From Candidatus Woesearchaeota archaeon (GTDB lineage Archaea > Nanobdellota > Nanobdellia > SCGC-AAA011-G17 > UBA489), in contig JAGVZA010000024.1 in the NCBI GenBank assembly GCA_018302985.1, forward strand, positions 1 to 41,835: a stretch of 41,835 bases of DNA, written 5' to 3'. Positions within the stretch are counted from its first letter, which is position 1. Every line of letters starts with the position of its first letter. The position numbers and the translations under genes are program-made. Shown here one piece after another: positions 23,256-31,372 of the stretch. Under the pieces are notes generated by a model. That model saw nothing but the letters and a program-made list of their open reading frames with translations. It did not search any database and had not been told where the DNA came from.

Positions 23256-25004
23256 TTATGCTGGATCGCCATTGCCACTGCCTTCACAATTATCAAGACA
23301 CATGCAATTTGCTTGACAAGTACCTGATCCACTTGGGCAACGACTACATTGAGACCCTGGAGGATCGCATTGTTCTCCTGGCTCTACTATATTATTTGGA
23401 CAAATAGGAATTCCGCCACCTCCAGCTATGTAAGTACATTGACAATTAGTACAGTTAGGGATTTGACCAGCGATGGGTGGACACTGTGAGGTAAGTTCGC
23501 ATTGCTCACCTAATTCAACTAGGCCATTACCACAAATAGCAGGTCCACCGCCACCAGAACAGATCCCAGTAGCTGGATTACAAGTGCCACTCGGACAAGG
23601 AACAGTAGTGCTACAAAGAGTGCAAAATCCGCTAGAACAAACATAACCTCCAGCACAACTAGTTCCCGAGCAAGATTGGGGAATACAAACGCTACTAGTG
23701 CATCGATCTGGAGCATTGCATTGAGGATCATTAACACAAGGTTGACAAGCACCGCTAACACAAACTTGAGTCGGATAAGTGCATTGACTATTCGTAGCGC
23801 ATAGAACAGTAACAGTCACATCATCAGAAGAGCTAACCTGATTATCATTTGCAGTAAGTCGTAAGACATAAGTGCCTGGTTGAGAAAATGTCGCAGTCGT
23901 ATCAACAGCGTTCGCATTGCCAAAAGTAACTGTACCAAGTCCGCTCTGCTTAGTCCAGAGAATAGTAAAGAGCCCAGTAGTTTGTGAAATAGTGGTGAGT
24001 CCAGGAGGATTTGGTAATCCATCATCTGTTACTGTGCCGTCTAAAGAAACTTGATTAAGCGGAAGAGTAATGCTTTGGCCAATTCCTGCGTTGACACTAG
24101 GTGGATTGTTGAGACCACCAATTGGAGAAATTCCACACCAAGAAGCAACACCACTACCAGGAATTTGACAACTATGTCCAGGATTGCAATCTTTCAGTGC
24201 ACCTGTAAATAATGGATAAGGAGTTGCAGGAAACACATCGCAAGGTTCGCAACGTCCAGCTTGTTTGTTACAAACTAAATTAGGATAACTGCAATCAGTA
24301 TTTGTAGTACATTCAAGAGTAGGATCAATACATTGTCCGCTCAAACAAACTTTTCCTTCTCCAGGATTAGCAAGTTCACATTGGCTATTAGTTGAACAGG
24401 GAACACAAACATTCTTGGTCAAGTCGCATAGTCCAGTGCTTGCTCTGCAATCTTGATGTGAGAAGCAGAAACAACTGCACGCTTGGGGATGGCTTGGTTC
24501 TGCACATGCTAAAATTGTACCACATGCGCTGCTTTCTGTGCCATCACATTGTTCAAAGGCTTCTCTTCTATTGTTGCCACATTCATAGAGCAGAACATGT
24601 GTTCCATTATTGAAAAGTTGAATATAATGCAGTCCTTCATTCAAAGGAAGAATGCCTTCAACATCTGCCAACACTTGAACATGTAAGTCATTGCCAGCCA
24701 CACGATATTGCAAGAGTCCTGGTTGTCCAGGCAAAGTGCTGCTGGAAAAAGAAGTTATACCTACTTTTTGTTCAGTCACGCCTTTAGGAATGCGAACTAT
24801 AACTACAGAAGAAGTCCCGAAGCCTAAATTATTAACTTGTGCTATGCCTTCTTGTAAAGCATTCAAAGTATCTTGTAATTCTGCGACGCGATTAGTATCA
24901 ATGCGTGTGGTAGAAAAAAAGAGTAAAGGAACAATAACAATTAAGATAACTACTGTTAAAATGAGATAATCGAATGTAGATTGTCCTATTTTCTTGTTCT
25001 GCAT
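23256..25004 (-). CDS. Large Cys-rich surface protein with class III-like signal peptide and PKD-like domain
   Basis: A 582-residue protein. The N-terminus KKIGQSTFDYL followed by a hydrophobic run resembles a class III (archaellin/pilin) signal peptide, with cleavage expected between Gly and Gln and Asp where Glu is usual. Residues about 141-295 and 401-575 are Cys-rich repeats of the form C-x4-C-x6-C-x4-C-x2-C (for example TNTDCSYPNLVC). Three copies of a CGN..E..EQC motif occur (near 142, 491 and 535), like repeats in bacterial surface proteins. Between them, about 301-400, lies a PKD/Ig-like domain (GTYVLRLTANDNQ). It heads a four-gene exported-protein operon and is probably a pilus-like or surface adhesin. 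Confidence 0.68.
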   Translation of the reverse strand: MQNKKIGQSTFDYLILTVVILIVIVPLLFFSTTRIDTNRVAELQDTLNALQEGIAQVNNLGFGTSSVVIVRIPKGVTEQKVGITSFSSSTLPGQPGLLQYRVAGNDLHVQVLADVEGILPLNEGLHYIQLFNNGTHVLLYECGNNRREAFEQCDGTESSACGTILACAEPSHPQACSCFCFSHQDCRASTGLCDLTKNVCVPCSTNSQCELANPGEGKVCLSGQCIDPTLECTTNTDCSYPNLVCNKQAGRCEPCDVFPATPYPLFTGALKDCNPGHSCQIPGSGVASWCGISPIGGLNNPPSVNAGIGQSITLPLNQVSLDGTVTDDGLPNPPGLTTISQTTGLFTILWTKQSGLGTVTFGNANAVDTTATFSQPGTYVLRLTANDNQVSSSDDVTVTVLCATNSQCTYPTQVCVSGACQPCVNDPQCNAPDRCTSSVCIPQSCSGTSCAGGYVCSSGFCTLCSTTVPCPSGTCNPATGICSGGGGPAICGNGLVELGEQCELTSQCPPIAGQIPNCTNCQCTYIAGGGGIPICPNNIVEPGEQCDPPGSQCSRCPSGSGTCQANCMCLDNCEGSGNGDPA

Positions 25005-25035
25005 GTTCTCTTCAAAGGAGTTTGTGAAAGGTCGC

Positions 25036-25043
25036 TATAAATA
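25036..25043 (-). promoter_or_regulatory. TATA box for the Cys-rich surface operon
   Basis: TATTTATA on the minus strand, 32-39 bases before the start at 25004, predicts a transcript with a leader of about ten bases. Confidence 0.45.
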
Positions 25044-25084
25044 GTTTATGAACAACTCAGAAGGAATAACAAAATGAAGTAAAG

Positions 25085-25092
25085 TTTATATA
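25085..25092 (+). promoter_or_regulatory. TATA box for pilin 1
   Basis: A perfect TTTATATA lies 67 bases before ATG 25152. Transcription from about 25112-25118 would leave a leader of about 35 bases carrying the GAGGTGG ribosome-binding site. The upstream in-frame ATG at 25119 would then be at or near the 5' end. Confidence 0.5.
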
Positions 25093-25151
25093 CTACTGCT
25101 ACGTCGGAAATTGTATCCATGTTCAAACAATATAAACGTAGAGGTGGTATA

Positions 25152-25631
25152 ATGATACAGAAAAAAGGTCAGGCAGCCATGGAGTTCTTAATGACTTATG
25201 GTTGGGCATTATTAGTTGTGTTAATCGCGATTGGCGCGTTAGCGTTCTTCGGAGTGTTGAATCCAAGTAAGTTCTTGCCGAACTCTTGTTCATTAGCTCC
25301 AGGATTTGCATGTAATGATTTCAAAGCATCCGCTTCAACAAATGTGATTACCATTGTAGTTCAGAATGGATTAGGTGACAATTTGAATACAGTAAATCTT
25401 TATTTGTCAAATGTCCAAGGAGCAACTTGCCCAGCAACAGCATTTGCACCAGCTTCAACAACTATCAATGATGGTTCATCAGTGCAGTTTACTCTAGGAT
25501 GTACGGCAAATACTTTAGTAAAAGGTACAAAGTTAAAAAGCGACTTGCAAATTGATTACTTTGTAGGTAGTGGTACAAATGCATTATCACATAAAAAAGT
25601 TGGCGCTTTAGTTGTCGGAATTGAAGCTTAA
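25152..25631 (+). CDS. Class III signal-peptide pilin (pilin 1)
   Basis: A 159-residue exported subunit of an archaeal type IV-like pilus. The signal KKGQAAMEFL has the KKG|Q cleavage site with Glu at +5, followed by a hydrophobic helix (WALLVVLIAIGALAFFG) that packs in the filament core. ATG 25152 is chosen because GAGGTGG precedes it and it gives the usual short, basic leader. The head domain is Thr/Ser/Asn-rich with four Cys. The first 110 bases from 25170 are nearly identical to pilin 2 at 34946. It faces away from the Cys-rich operon and is followed by the STT3-like gene. Confidence 0.85.
   Translation: MIQKKGQAAMEFLMTYGWALLVVLIAIGALAFFGVLNPSKFLPNSCSLAPGFACNDFKASASTNVITIVVQNGLGDNLNTVNLYLSNVQGATCPATAFAPASTTINDGSSVQFTLGCTANTLVKGTKLKSDLQIDYFVGSGTNALSHKKVGALVVGIEA
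25170..25279 (+). repeat. Duplicated pilin 5' segment, copy 1
   Basis: By my count 96 of 110 bases match 34946-35055 with no gaps. The segment encodes the pilin cleavage site and hydrophobic helix. Most differences are at third codon positions, so it is a gene duplicate under protein constraint or kept similar by recombination, not a mobile element. Confidence 0.8.
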
Positions 25632-25640
25632 ACGCTTTAA

Positions 25641-25660
25641 TTCTTTTCTTTTTCTTTCTT
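25641..25660 (+). terminator. T-rich terminator after pilin 1
   Basis: A 20-base pyrimidine run with several T3-T5 tracts follows the pilin stop, a typical archaeal U-rich termination site. The TATA-like element of the STT3-like gene starts directly after it. Confidence 0.5.
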
Positions 25661-25681
25661 AAATAAATACCGGTTAGAAAT

Positions 25682-27535
25682 ATGAAAAGAAGAATAGAAT
25701 TGCTGCTCATAGTCCTAATAGTGATAGGAGCTGCACTCTTACGCATAATCTTTTGGCAACCAGATATTTATGGTTCAGATTTTTTCTATCATTATACAGT
25801 TACTGAGCAAGCTATTGCAAATGGAAAGTTGTCTAATGATAATAATTTAGCAATGTGTTATGAGGGCGTAAAGCAAGGACATCCACATGGTTTTTATTTC
25901 TTACCCTATATGGGTGGAAAAATATTAGGTTTAGATAATGCATTTATAATCTTACCAGTACTATTAGGTTTAATTTCATTAATATTAACGTATATGTTGC
26001 TGAAAAAACTATTTAGTAAAAGAGTAGCTATGGTTACCTTACTTTTTTTGGCAATATCAGTAGGCCATATATCAAAATCATTTCCATTTTCATGGCGGGG
26101 CGAAAATCTAATTTATCCATTATTATTAGGAGCATTACTAACGTTATATACTGCGCTATTTGAAAAAAAGAAAATATATGCTATCATAAGTGGAATAATT
26201 TCTGGAGCAAGTATATGGTTCTGGAATGGATACCCTCTATTGATCTTAATATATTTAGGCACCATATTACTAACAATTAGCTGGAAATGGATAAAAAAAG
26301 AAAAAGATATGCTTGAGTGCATACATATAAGTGTATTAAGCATGGTAACACAAGCCATAGTGCTTATTTTTCTGAGTAGAACCATAGAATTAGCAGGAAA
26401 GGGGCTTGTGTTTGGCAGATACTATTATCCCATTATAATAATAGTCACAATAGCAATAAGTGGGGTTATTTATTATGCACAAAAGAAGCGTTCAATAAAA
26501 CCATTAGTAGTTGCTTTTTTCATAGCAGGGGCAGCTATTCTATTTTTTATGCCTTATATAAAACAGATTCTGATAGGTTTTGGTTCAATAGATTCACTTA
26601 TGGGAACAGTAACACCTACTGAGTTACAGACTACTAAATGGTATCAATATCTATTTGCATTCCACATACTATTAATCACAAGTCTGCTAGGGCTATATAA
26701 GTATATAAAAAATTTCACTGCTCAAAAAGCGTTCTTTTTGGGACTATTAATTCCTTCTTTATATCTTATTGGAAGTGCCTCTCGTTATATTTATTTTGCG
26801 AGCATACCTATTTTAGCATTGACAGGAATTTTCCTTGAGCAAAGAAAAAAAGTAAGGGAAAAATTTGATATTTTTATCTTTTTGACTATAGTGCTGATAA
26901 TATTTATGTCAGTTTATAGTTTATATGCCATACCAAAATATTTATCAGAAGGCCATCATGTACAAAACAAGGAGCCTTATCAATTTTTACGGGAAAATAC
27001 AGAAAAAAACGCATGTATAATAGAAATAAGTGATCAAGGAGCAACTACAGAATTCTTGGCAAAAAGATATTATTATTTCCATTCATTAGGAGCAGATTAT
27101 ACGCGTTTAAAAAAAGTGCATAACTTTCTTCTTGATGAAAACGAGAACAACTTTGGAATTGAATATCTATACATATTAGTAAGTTATAATGATTTGGCAA
27201 AGATAAGATTCATAAGTCAAAATACGGACGTCAAAACAGAAGAGATAGGATTCTATCGAACAATCACCTATGGTGATGAAGAAGAAATAAATGAGACAGA
27301 ATTAAAAGAAGGGCTAGACTTCATGAAACAGGTTTTTGTAAATAATAAGTTATATGTAAACGAAACAGGAAGAGGTTGTGCTTATGCCGGAAAATATGAC
27401 ACATTTTATCTAAAGGATGGCGTTTGTAACACTACTTTATTTAAAATGCTAACTAATCAAACAATTACAGAGTTTAAGAATGTGTACTTTAAAGAAGGAT
27501 ATGCAATATATAAATATGAACCTAATGCTTCCTAA
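25682..27535 (+). CDS. STT3/AglB-like membrane oligosaccharyltransferase homologue without WWDYG
   Basis: A 617-residue protein with about 12 hydrophobic segments in the first 420 residues and a soluble C-terminal part. Residues 31-43 (GSDFFYHYTVTEQ) match the first acidic motif of STT3/AglB, where Asp binds the catalytic metal, and SWRGENLIYP resembles the later acidic loop motif. In STT3/AglB, WWDYG follows a segment such as R-E-N-T; here FLRENTEKNACIIEISDQG (about 434-452) has ISDQG in that place. It is therefore either a divergent N-glycosylation enzyme or a related GT-C transferase. It lies between pilin 1 and convergent glycan genes, overlapping the next by 14 bases. A TATA-like AAATAAAT just upstream implies a leaderless transcript. 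Confidence 0.6.
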   Translation: MKRRIELLLIVLIVIGAALLRIIFWQPDIYGSDFFYHYTVTEQAIANGKLSNDNNLAMCYEGVKQGHPHGFYFLPYMGGKILGLDNAFIILPVLLGLISLILTYMLLKKLFSKRVAMVTLLFLAISVGHISKSFPFSWRGENLIYPLLLGALLTLYTALFEKKKIYAIISGIISGASIWFWNGYPLLILIYLGTILLTISWKWIKKEKDMLECIHISVLSMVTQAIVLIFLSRTIELAGKGLVFGRYYYPIIIIVTIAISGVIYYAQKKRSIKPLVVAFFIAGAAILFFMPYIKQILIGFGSIDSLMGTVTPTELQTTKWYQYLFAFHILLITSLLGLYKYIKNFTAQKAFFLGLLIPSLYLIGSASRYIYFASIPILALTGIFLEQRKKVREKFDIFIFLTIVLIIFMSVYSLYAIPKYLSEGHHVQNKEPYQFLRENTEKNACIIEISDQGATTEFLAKRYYYFHSLGADYTRLKKVHNFLLDENENNFGIEYLYILVSYNDLAKIRFISQNTDVKTEEIGFYRTITYGDEEEINETELKEGLDFMKQVFVNNKLYVNETGRGCAYAGKYDTFYLKDGVCNTTLFKMLTNQTITEFKNVYFKEGYAIYKYEPNAS

Positions 27536-28856
27536 AAAAGATTAACTTAAGAGTTCTCAAGATAATCTTAATATCTAATAATAAAGACCAATTTTCAATA
27601 TAAAAAACATCACATTTAATGCGCTCTTCAAGAGACGTATTCCCATAATAGCCATTAACTTGTGCCCAGCCAGTTATACCTCCTTTTACTGCATGTCGTT
27701 CAAGATAATGAGGAAGTTGATCTTTGAATTGTTGAATAAAGAAAGGTCGCTCAGGACGTGGTCCAACCAAAGACATGTGCCCTAAAAAGACATTAAGAAG
27801 TTGCGGAAGTTCATCTAAATTAGTTCTGCGTAAAAACTTTCCCAGAGGATAAATACGAGAGTCATTATTGTCAGCCCATTTTGGTCCTGTCAGGTGTTCT
27901 GCATCTGGAATCATGGTACGAAATTTATAGAGTTTAAAAGGTTTATAGTTATAAGAAACTCGCTCTTGTTTATAAAAAATATGCCCTTTAGGAGAAAGGA
28001 GTTTTATAAATATACTAATAAAAAGAAAAAGAGGTGAAAGAAAAATAATAAAGAAAAGAGAAAGGAAGAAATCAAAAAGGCGTTTAAGCAATGCGTTTGA
28101 TCCGTGAAGTTGACTGGTTTCAAGTTTCAAAACAGAAATGCTGCCAATACTAGAGGGCGTAATACGTTTAGTCAGTATATCAGTATAATGGGGAATAAGA
28201 GTATAAGCAACCCGATAGCCTGCTCTATGAATAATGTCGAGAAGCTTGGATTGTTGTTCACGAGGTAAGTGGATGATGATTTCATCAATAAATTTTTCAC
28301 GAACTACTGACTCAAGACGCTTAAGTGATGATAAAGATAGTTTTTCCACCAACAAATAGCCAGTATTACGCGTAATGTGTTGAAAAAGATAAGATAAAGA
28401 ATGTTGATCGCTAATAAGAAGCGCTCGTGTTAAAAAATAGCCTCTGTAATAGAAAAAACGCTTAAAGCGATTCAAGATAAAACGACCAGAGCTAATAAAG
28501 AAAAAACTAGAAGCGAAGCTAAGAGCGATAAAGAGACGTGAATAAGAGATCTCTCGTTGAATAAAAGTGAAAGTCATAAAAACAAAGAACACGAATAAGG
28601 CAGATTTGAAAAGGCCATAATATTCTTCAAAAATTTGTTCTTTTTTATAGAGATGAAAAAAGTGAAAGACAATTAAATATACTGCAACAATAAGTACTAA
28701 ACTTTCAACATAATCAGACAATAAAGGAGTACCTTTAGAAACATCAAAAATTCCAGAATAGAAGCGAAACCAAAAAGAGAAAAGATAGGCTGCTAAAAGA
28801 AAAATTATATCTATAAAATGCATTACTAAAAGAAACCAAGAGTCTTTGCGAATCAT
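27522..28856 (-). CDS. Polyprenyl glycosylphosphotransferase (WcaJ/WbaP type)
   Basis: It starts a lipid-linked glycan by moving a sugar-1-phosphate from an NDP-sugar to polyprenyl phosphate. Four N-terminal membrane segments (within residues 10-120) and a Rossmann-like middle domain precede the transferase domain, which has the re-entrant hydrophobic helix near 255-285, FKLYKFRTM, RTNLDELPQLLNV and SLVGPRPERP. At 444 residues it is a full-length long-form member. It is the last gene of a three-gene run with two glycosyltransferases, each overlapping the next by four bases. Confidence 0.93.
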   Translation of the reverse strand: MIRKDSWFLLVMHFIDIIFLLAAYLFSFWFRFYSGIFDVSKGTPLLSDYVESLVLIVAVYLIVFHFFHLYKKEQIFEEYYGLFKSALFVFFVFMTFTFIQREISYSRLFIALSFASSFFFISSGRFILNRFKRFFYYRGYFLTRALLISDQHSLSYLFQHITRNTGYLLVEKLSLSSLKRLESVVREKFIDEIIIHLPREQQSKLLDIIHRAGYRVAYTLIPHYTDILTKRITPSSIGSISVLKLETSQLHGSNALLKRLFDFFLSLFFIIFLSPLFLFISIFIKLLSPKGHIFYKQERVSYNYKPFKLYKFRTMIPDAEHLTGPKWADNNDSRIYPLGKFLRRTNLDELPQLLNVFLGHMSLVGPRPERPFFIQQFKDQLPHYLERHAVKGGITGWAQVNGYYGNTSLEERIKCDVFYIENWSLLLDIKIILRTLKLIFFRKH

Positions 28857-29611
28857 TGTCTGAAACCGTATTTTCGATAATATTTGTACATGCTCATGAG
28901 GTGATAAAAAAATGGCTTGCTAAAAAGACGATGACTAGCCTGTTGATAAAGGTGTGTTGCTACTGCTTTCGGATAATAAACAACTCTCCAGCCGGCTTGT
29001 TTAGCTCTTCTACATAAATCAATATCTTCAAAATAGAGAAAAAAACGTTCATCGAATCCTCCTATTTGATCAATAACCTGCTTACGAACAAGAAGAAATG
29101 CTCCTAAAGACCAGTCTATATCCTGAATAAGAGTATGATCTTTATCAAGCATCAAATAATCAGAAGTTAATGGTGATCGTGAAAAGAGTATTTTAGCAAA
29201 GTGTGAGGGGAATCTTGGATATCTTCTGCAAGAGTATTGTAAACTGCCATTAGCAAAACGTAACTGAGGTGCTAAAATTCCTATATTTCTATGGTTCTGT
29301 AAGTAAGAAACCATTTCACTAAGAGTAGTTGGATGAACTCTTACATCTGGATTCATGAGAAGAAGATATTCTCCCTTTGCTTGGCGTAACACTTGATTGC
29401 AAGCAGCACCAAAGCCAATATTAATCTTATTAAGTATGAGGCGGACTTTAGGAAAAAAAGTCTTAACTAAATCAGCAGAAGTATCTTGAGAATTATTGTC
29501 TACAACAAAGAGTTCAAAAGTGCTATTTTTAAGAGAATCATAAAGTGAGTGTAGACCTGCTTCTAAAAAAGGTGCTGAATTATAACTAACAATAATAATG
29601 GAGAGTTTCAT
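28853..29611 (-). CDS. Glycosyltransferase family 2 (rhamnosyltransferase-like)
   Basis: A 252-residue GT-A enzyme. It has the nucleotide-sugar motif SIIIVSYNSAPFLE at the N-terminus, VVDNNSQD, then NPDVRV as the metal-binding motif near residue 93, and FFLYFEDIDLCRR with the catalytic acidic residues near 190. This pattern matches the rhamnosyltransferase-like group. It adds a sugar to the lipid-linked oligosaccharide on the cytoplasmic face; donor and linkage are not readable. It is coupled by four-base overlaps to both neighbours. Confidence 0.9.
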   Translation of the reverse strand: MKLSIIIVSYNSAPFLEAGLHSLYDSLKNSTFELFVVDNNSQDTSADLVKTFFPKVRLILNKINIGFGAACNQVLRQAKGEYLLLMNPDVRVHPTTLSEMVSYLQNHRNIGILAPQLRFANGSLQYSCRRYPRFPSHFAKILFSRSPLTSDYLMLDKDHTLIQDIDWSLGAFLLVRKQVIDQIGGFDERFFLYFEDIDLCRRAKQAGWRVVYYPKAVATHLYQQASHRLFSKPFFYHLMSMYKYYRKYGFRQ

Positions 29612-30618
29612 GATTTAAAAAATTTCCTTAATTCTAGTGGTTGAACTAATCTAGATTTGATTATTAGTTTTCTTTTTTTGAGCATTCTAGGGATTCTCCT
29701 TATAAGCACTGGGAATTCTAAGAAGACATAAGGTTCAATGAACAGAATATATATGAGTCTTTTACACCAATAAAAAGATATATGAAAAAAATCTAAAGAA
29801 ATTCCACAGAGAGAATCATTTTTAAGAAGAATCCAGAAAGAATTGCGAAAGCTCAATCGTCGTATAAAAGAGTCGGATGGTTTCTTCAATCTAAAAAGTC
29901 GTTGTCGAAGAAATGTAAAAAACGGAAGAGTATCATGTCTCGCTAAATCATGTCCTCGTTGATGATAAACAAGAGCTTTAGGACAATAAGCCCCTTTCCA
30001 TCCACGTAGCCGCATTCTCCAGCAAAGGTCAACATCTTCCAAATAAGCAAAAAAATCTTCATCTAAGTATTCTTTATCTATTTTAATGTCCTCAAGTGCC
30101 TTTTTTCGAAGGAGAAGAGCAGCTCCACAACCAGCAAAAATATTGGTTTGCTTATCATATTGTGATTTATCTATCTCTAATCTTCCGCGGTCAAAAAATC
30201 TGCGCTCTGGTGTTGCTTGAATGCCTGTAGAATCAATGATATGTTTCTTACCCGGCTTCAGAAGTTTTGGGCATACAAATCCTAATGAAGAATCAGATTG
30301 AATATAATAAATAAGTGTTTTCAAAGAAGAAGAGGTTGCAAAAGCATCGGGATTGAGTAGAAGAATGAAGTCTCCAGAAGCTTGTTGAATGCCTTGGTTA
30401 TTGGCCTTAGAGAATCCAAGGTTTTTTGCATTTTTTATAAGTTTTATCCAAGAATAGTTGCTAAGAATTCGAAGAGTTGTATCAGAAGAAGCGTTATCGA
30501 CAACTATCGCCTCATAGGAATTATAATTTTGTTTTTTGATATGATTAAGACAACTAGAAATAACCCCTTCAGAGTTATAAGTTACTACAATAATGGATAA
30601 TAGAGGGAGCTTTTTCAT
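29608..30618 (-). CDS. Glycosyltransferase family 2
   Basis: A 336-residue paralogue of the downstream GT2: SIIVVTYNSEGVISS, VVDNASSD, NPDAFA (metal motif near 93) and FFAYLEDVDLCWRM near 200. It carries about 70 extra C-terminal residues with a hydrophobic stretch (SLDFFHISFYWC and LIYILFIEPYVFL) that probably associates with the membrane. It is the first gene of the run, with a TATA element 23-30 bases upstream, so the mRNA should be leaderless. Confidence 0.9.
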   Translation of the reverse strand: MKKLPLLSIIVVTYNSEGVISSCLNHIKKQNYNSYEAIVVDNASSDTTLRILSNYSWIKLIKNAKNLGFSKANNQGIQQASGDFILLLNPDAFATSSSLKTLIYYIQSDSSLGFVCPKLLKPGKKHIIDSTGIQATPERRFFDRGRLEIDKSQYDKQTNIFAGCGAALLLRKKALEDIKIDKEYLDEDFFAYLEDVDLCWRMRLRGWKGAYCPKALVYHQRGHDLARHDTLPFFTFLRQRLFRLKKPSDSFIRRLSFRNSFWILLKNDSLCGISLDFFHISFYWCKRLIYILFIEPYVFLEFPVLIRRIPRMLKKRKLIIKSRLVQPLELRKFFKS

Positions 30619-30640
30619 AAGTAAAGCTAAGGAAAAGGCA

Positions 30641-30659
30641 TTATAAAAGCATTTATATT
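30641..30659. promoter_or_regulatory. Back-to-back TATA boxes for divergent GT2 and methyltransferase
   Basis: TTTTATAA on the minus strand (30641-30648) is centred about 26 bases from the GT2 start at 30618. TTTATATT on the plus strand (30652-30659) is centred about 26 bases from the methyltransferase start at 30682. Both transcripts should be leaderless. The boxes are three bases apart, so the two promoters probably compete for the initiation factors. Confidence 0.5.
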
Positions 30660-30681
30660 CGATAGAAAAAGAGAATAAGCA

Positions 30682-31314
30682 ATGAACTGGTTAAAAAAAG
30701 CATATCATATAGTGTTTAAACAATGGGGTCAAATTGTAGAAAAAGAGCTTAAAGAGTGTGAAAATATATTGGATGTAGGTTGTGGTGCTAACTCACAGAT
30801 ACAATTCTTTAAAATAAAGAGATATACTGTAGGTATTGATATAGATAAAAAATCACTTGAAAAATCAAGAGACAAAAAAATTCATAACAAATATATCCAT
30901 AAAAATATTCTTGAAATAAATAAAATATTTTCTCCAAAAAGTTTTGATGCAGTAATTGCTTTAGACGTTATTGAACATTTAAAAAAAGAACAAGGTTTTC
31001 AACTTATAAAAAAGATGGAAAAAATAGCAAAGAAAAAAACAATCATCTTTACTCCTAATGGTTTTCTAGCACAAGAAGCATATGATAATAATAAGCACCA
31101 AGAACATCTGTCTGGCTGGGAAATTGAAGAATTGAAAGAAAGAGGGTATAAGGTTATAGGAGCAAACGGTCTAAAATTTCTTAAAACCACACGAGGTCTA
31201 ACAAAATACAGGCCAGCACGTTTTTGGCAAGTCATAGGAGATATAACCCAATTATTTGTTAAAAACCATCCAAAATACGCATTTCAATTAGTAGCTGTTA
31301 AAAAGCTAAAGTGA
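30682..31314 (+). CDS. Class I SAM-dependent methyltransferase
   Basis: A 210-residue protein with motif I ILDVGCGANSQIQFF (about 30-44), the ribose-binding acidic residue in VGIDIDKKSL and motif IV SFDAVIALDVIEHLKKEQ. The order matches Methyltransf_11/25-type enzymes. It lies in the glycan region but on the opposite strand from its neighbours. Methylation of a sugar or lipid-linked glycan is a reasonable inference, with no direct evidence for the substrate. Leaderless. Confidence 0.82.
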   Translation: MNWLKKAYHIVFKQWGQIVEKELKECENILDVGCGANSQIQFFKIKRYTVGIDIDKKSLEKSRDKKIHNKYIHKNILEINKIFSPKSFDAVIALDVIEHLKKEQGFQLIKKMEKIAKKKTIIFTPNGFLAQEAYDNNKHQEHLSGWEIEELKERGYKVIGANGLKFLKTTRGLTKYRPARFWQVIGDITQLFVKNHPKYAFQLVAVKKLK

Positions 31315-31329
31315 AACAAAGAATAAAGA

Positions 31330-31335
31330 TTTTTT
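31330..31335 (+). terminator. T6 tract after the methyltransferase gene
   Basis: Six consecutive T bases follow the methyltransferase stop by 15 bases in the 58-base gap before the convergent glycosyltransferase stop, consistent with an archaeal U-tract terminator. Confidence 0.35.
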
Positions 31336-31372
31336 ATACCTTAGAACATTTGATAAAATGGAAAGTATTATG

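Noticed and set aside
25119-25151. Upstream ATG for pilin 1
   Set aside because: It would give an unusually long leader before KKGQ; GAGGTGG directly precedes ATG 25152. A leaderless start cannot be fully excluded.
25170-25279. Direct repeats at 25170 and 34946 as ends of a mobile element or a CRISPR
   Set aside because: They are coding, in frame, mostly differ at third codon positions, and no transposase or repeated spacer pattern accompanies them.
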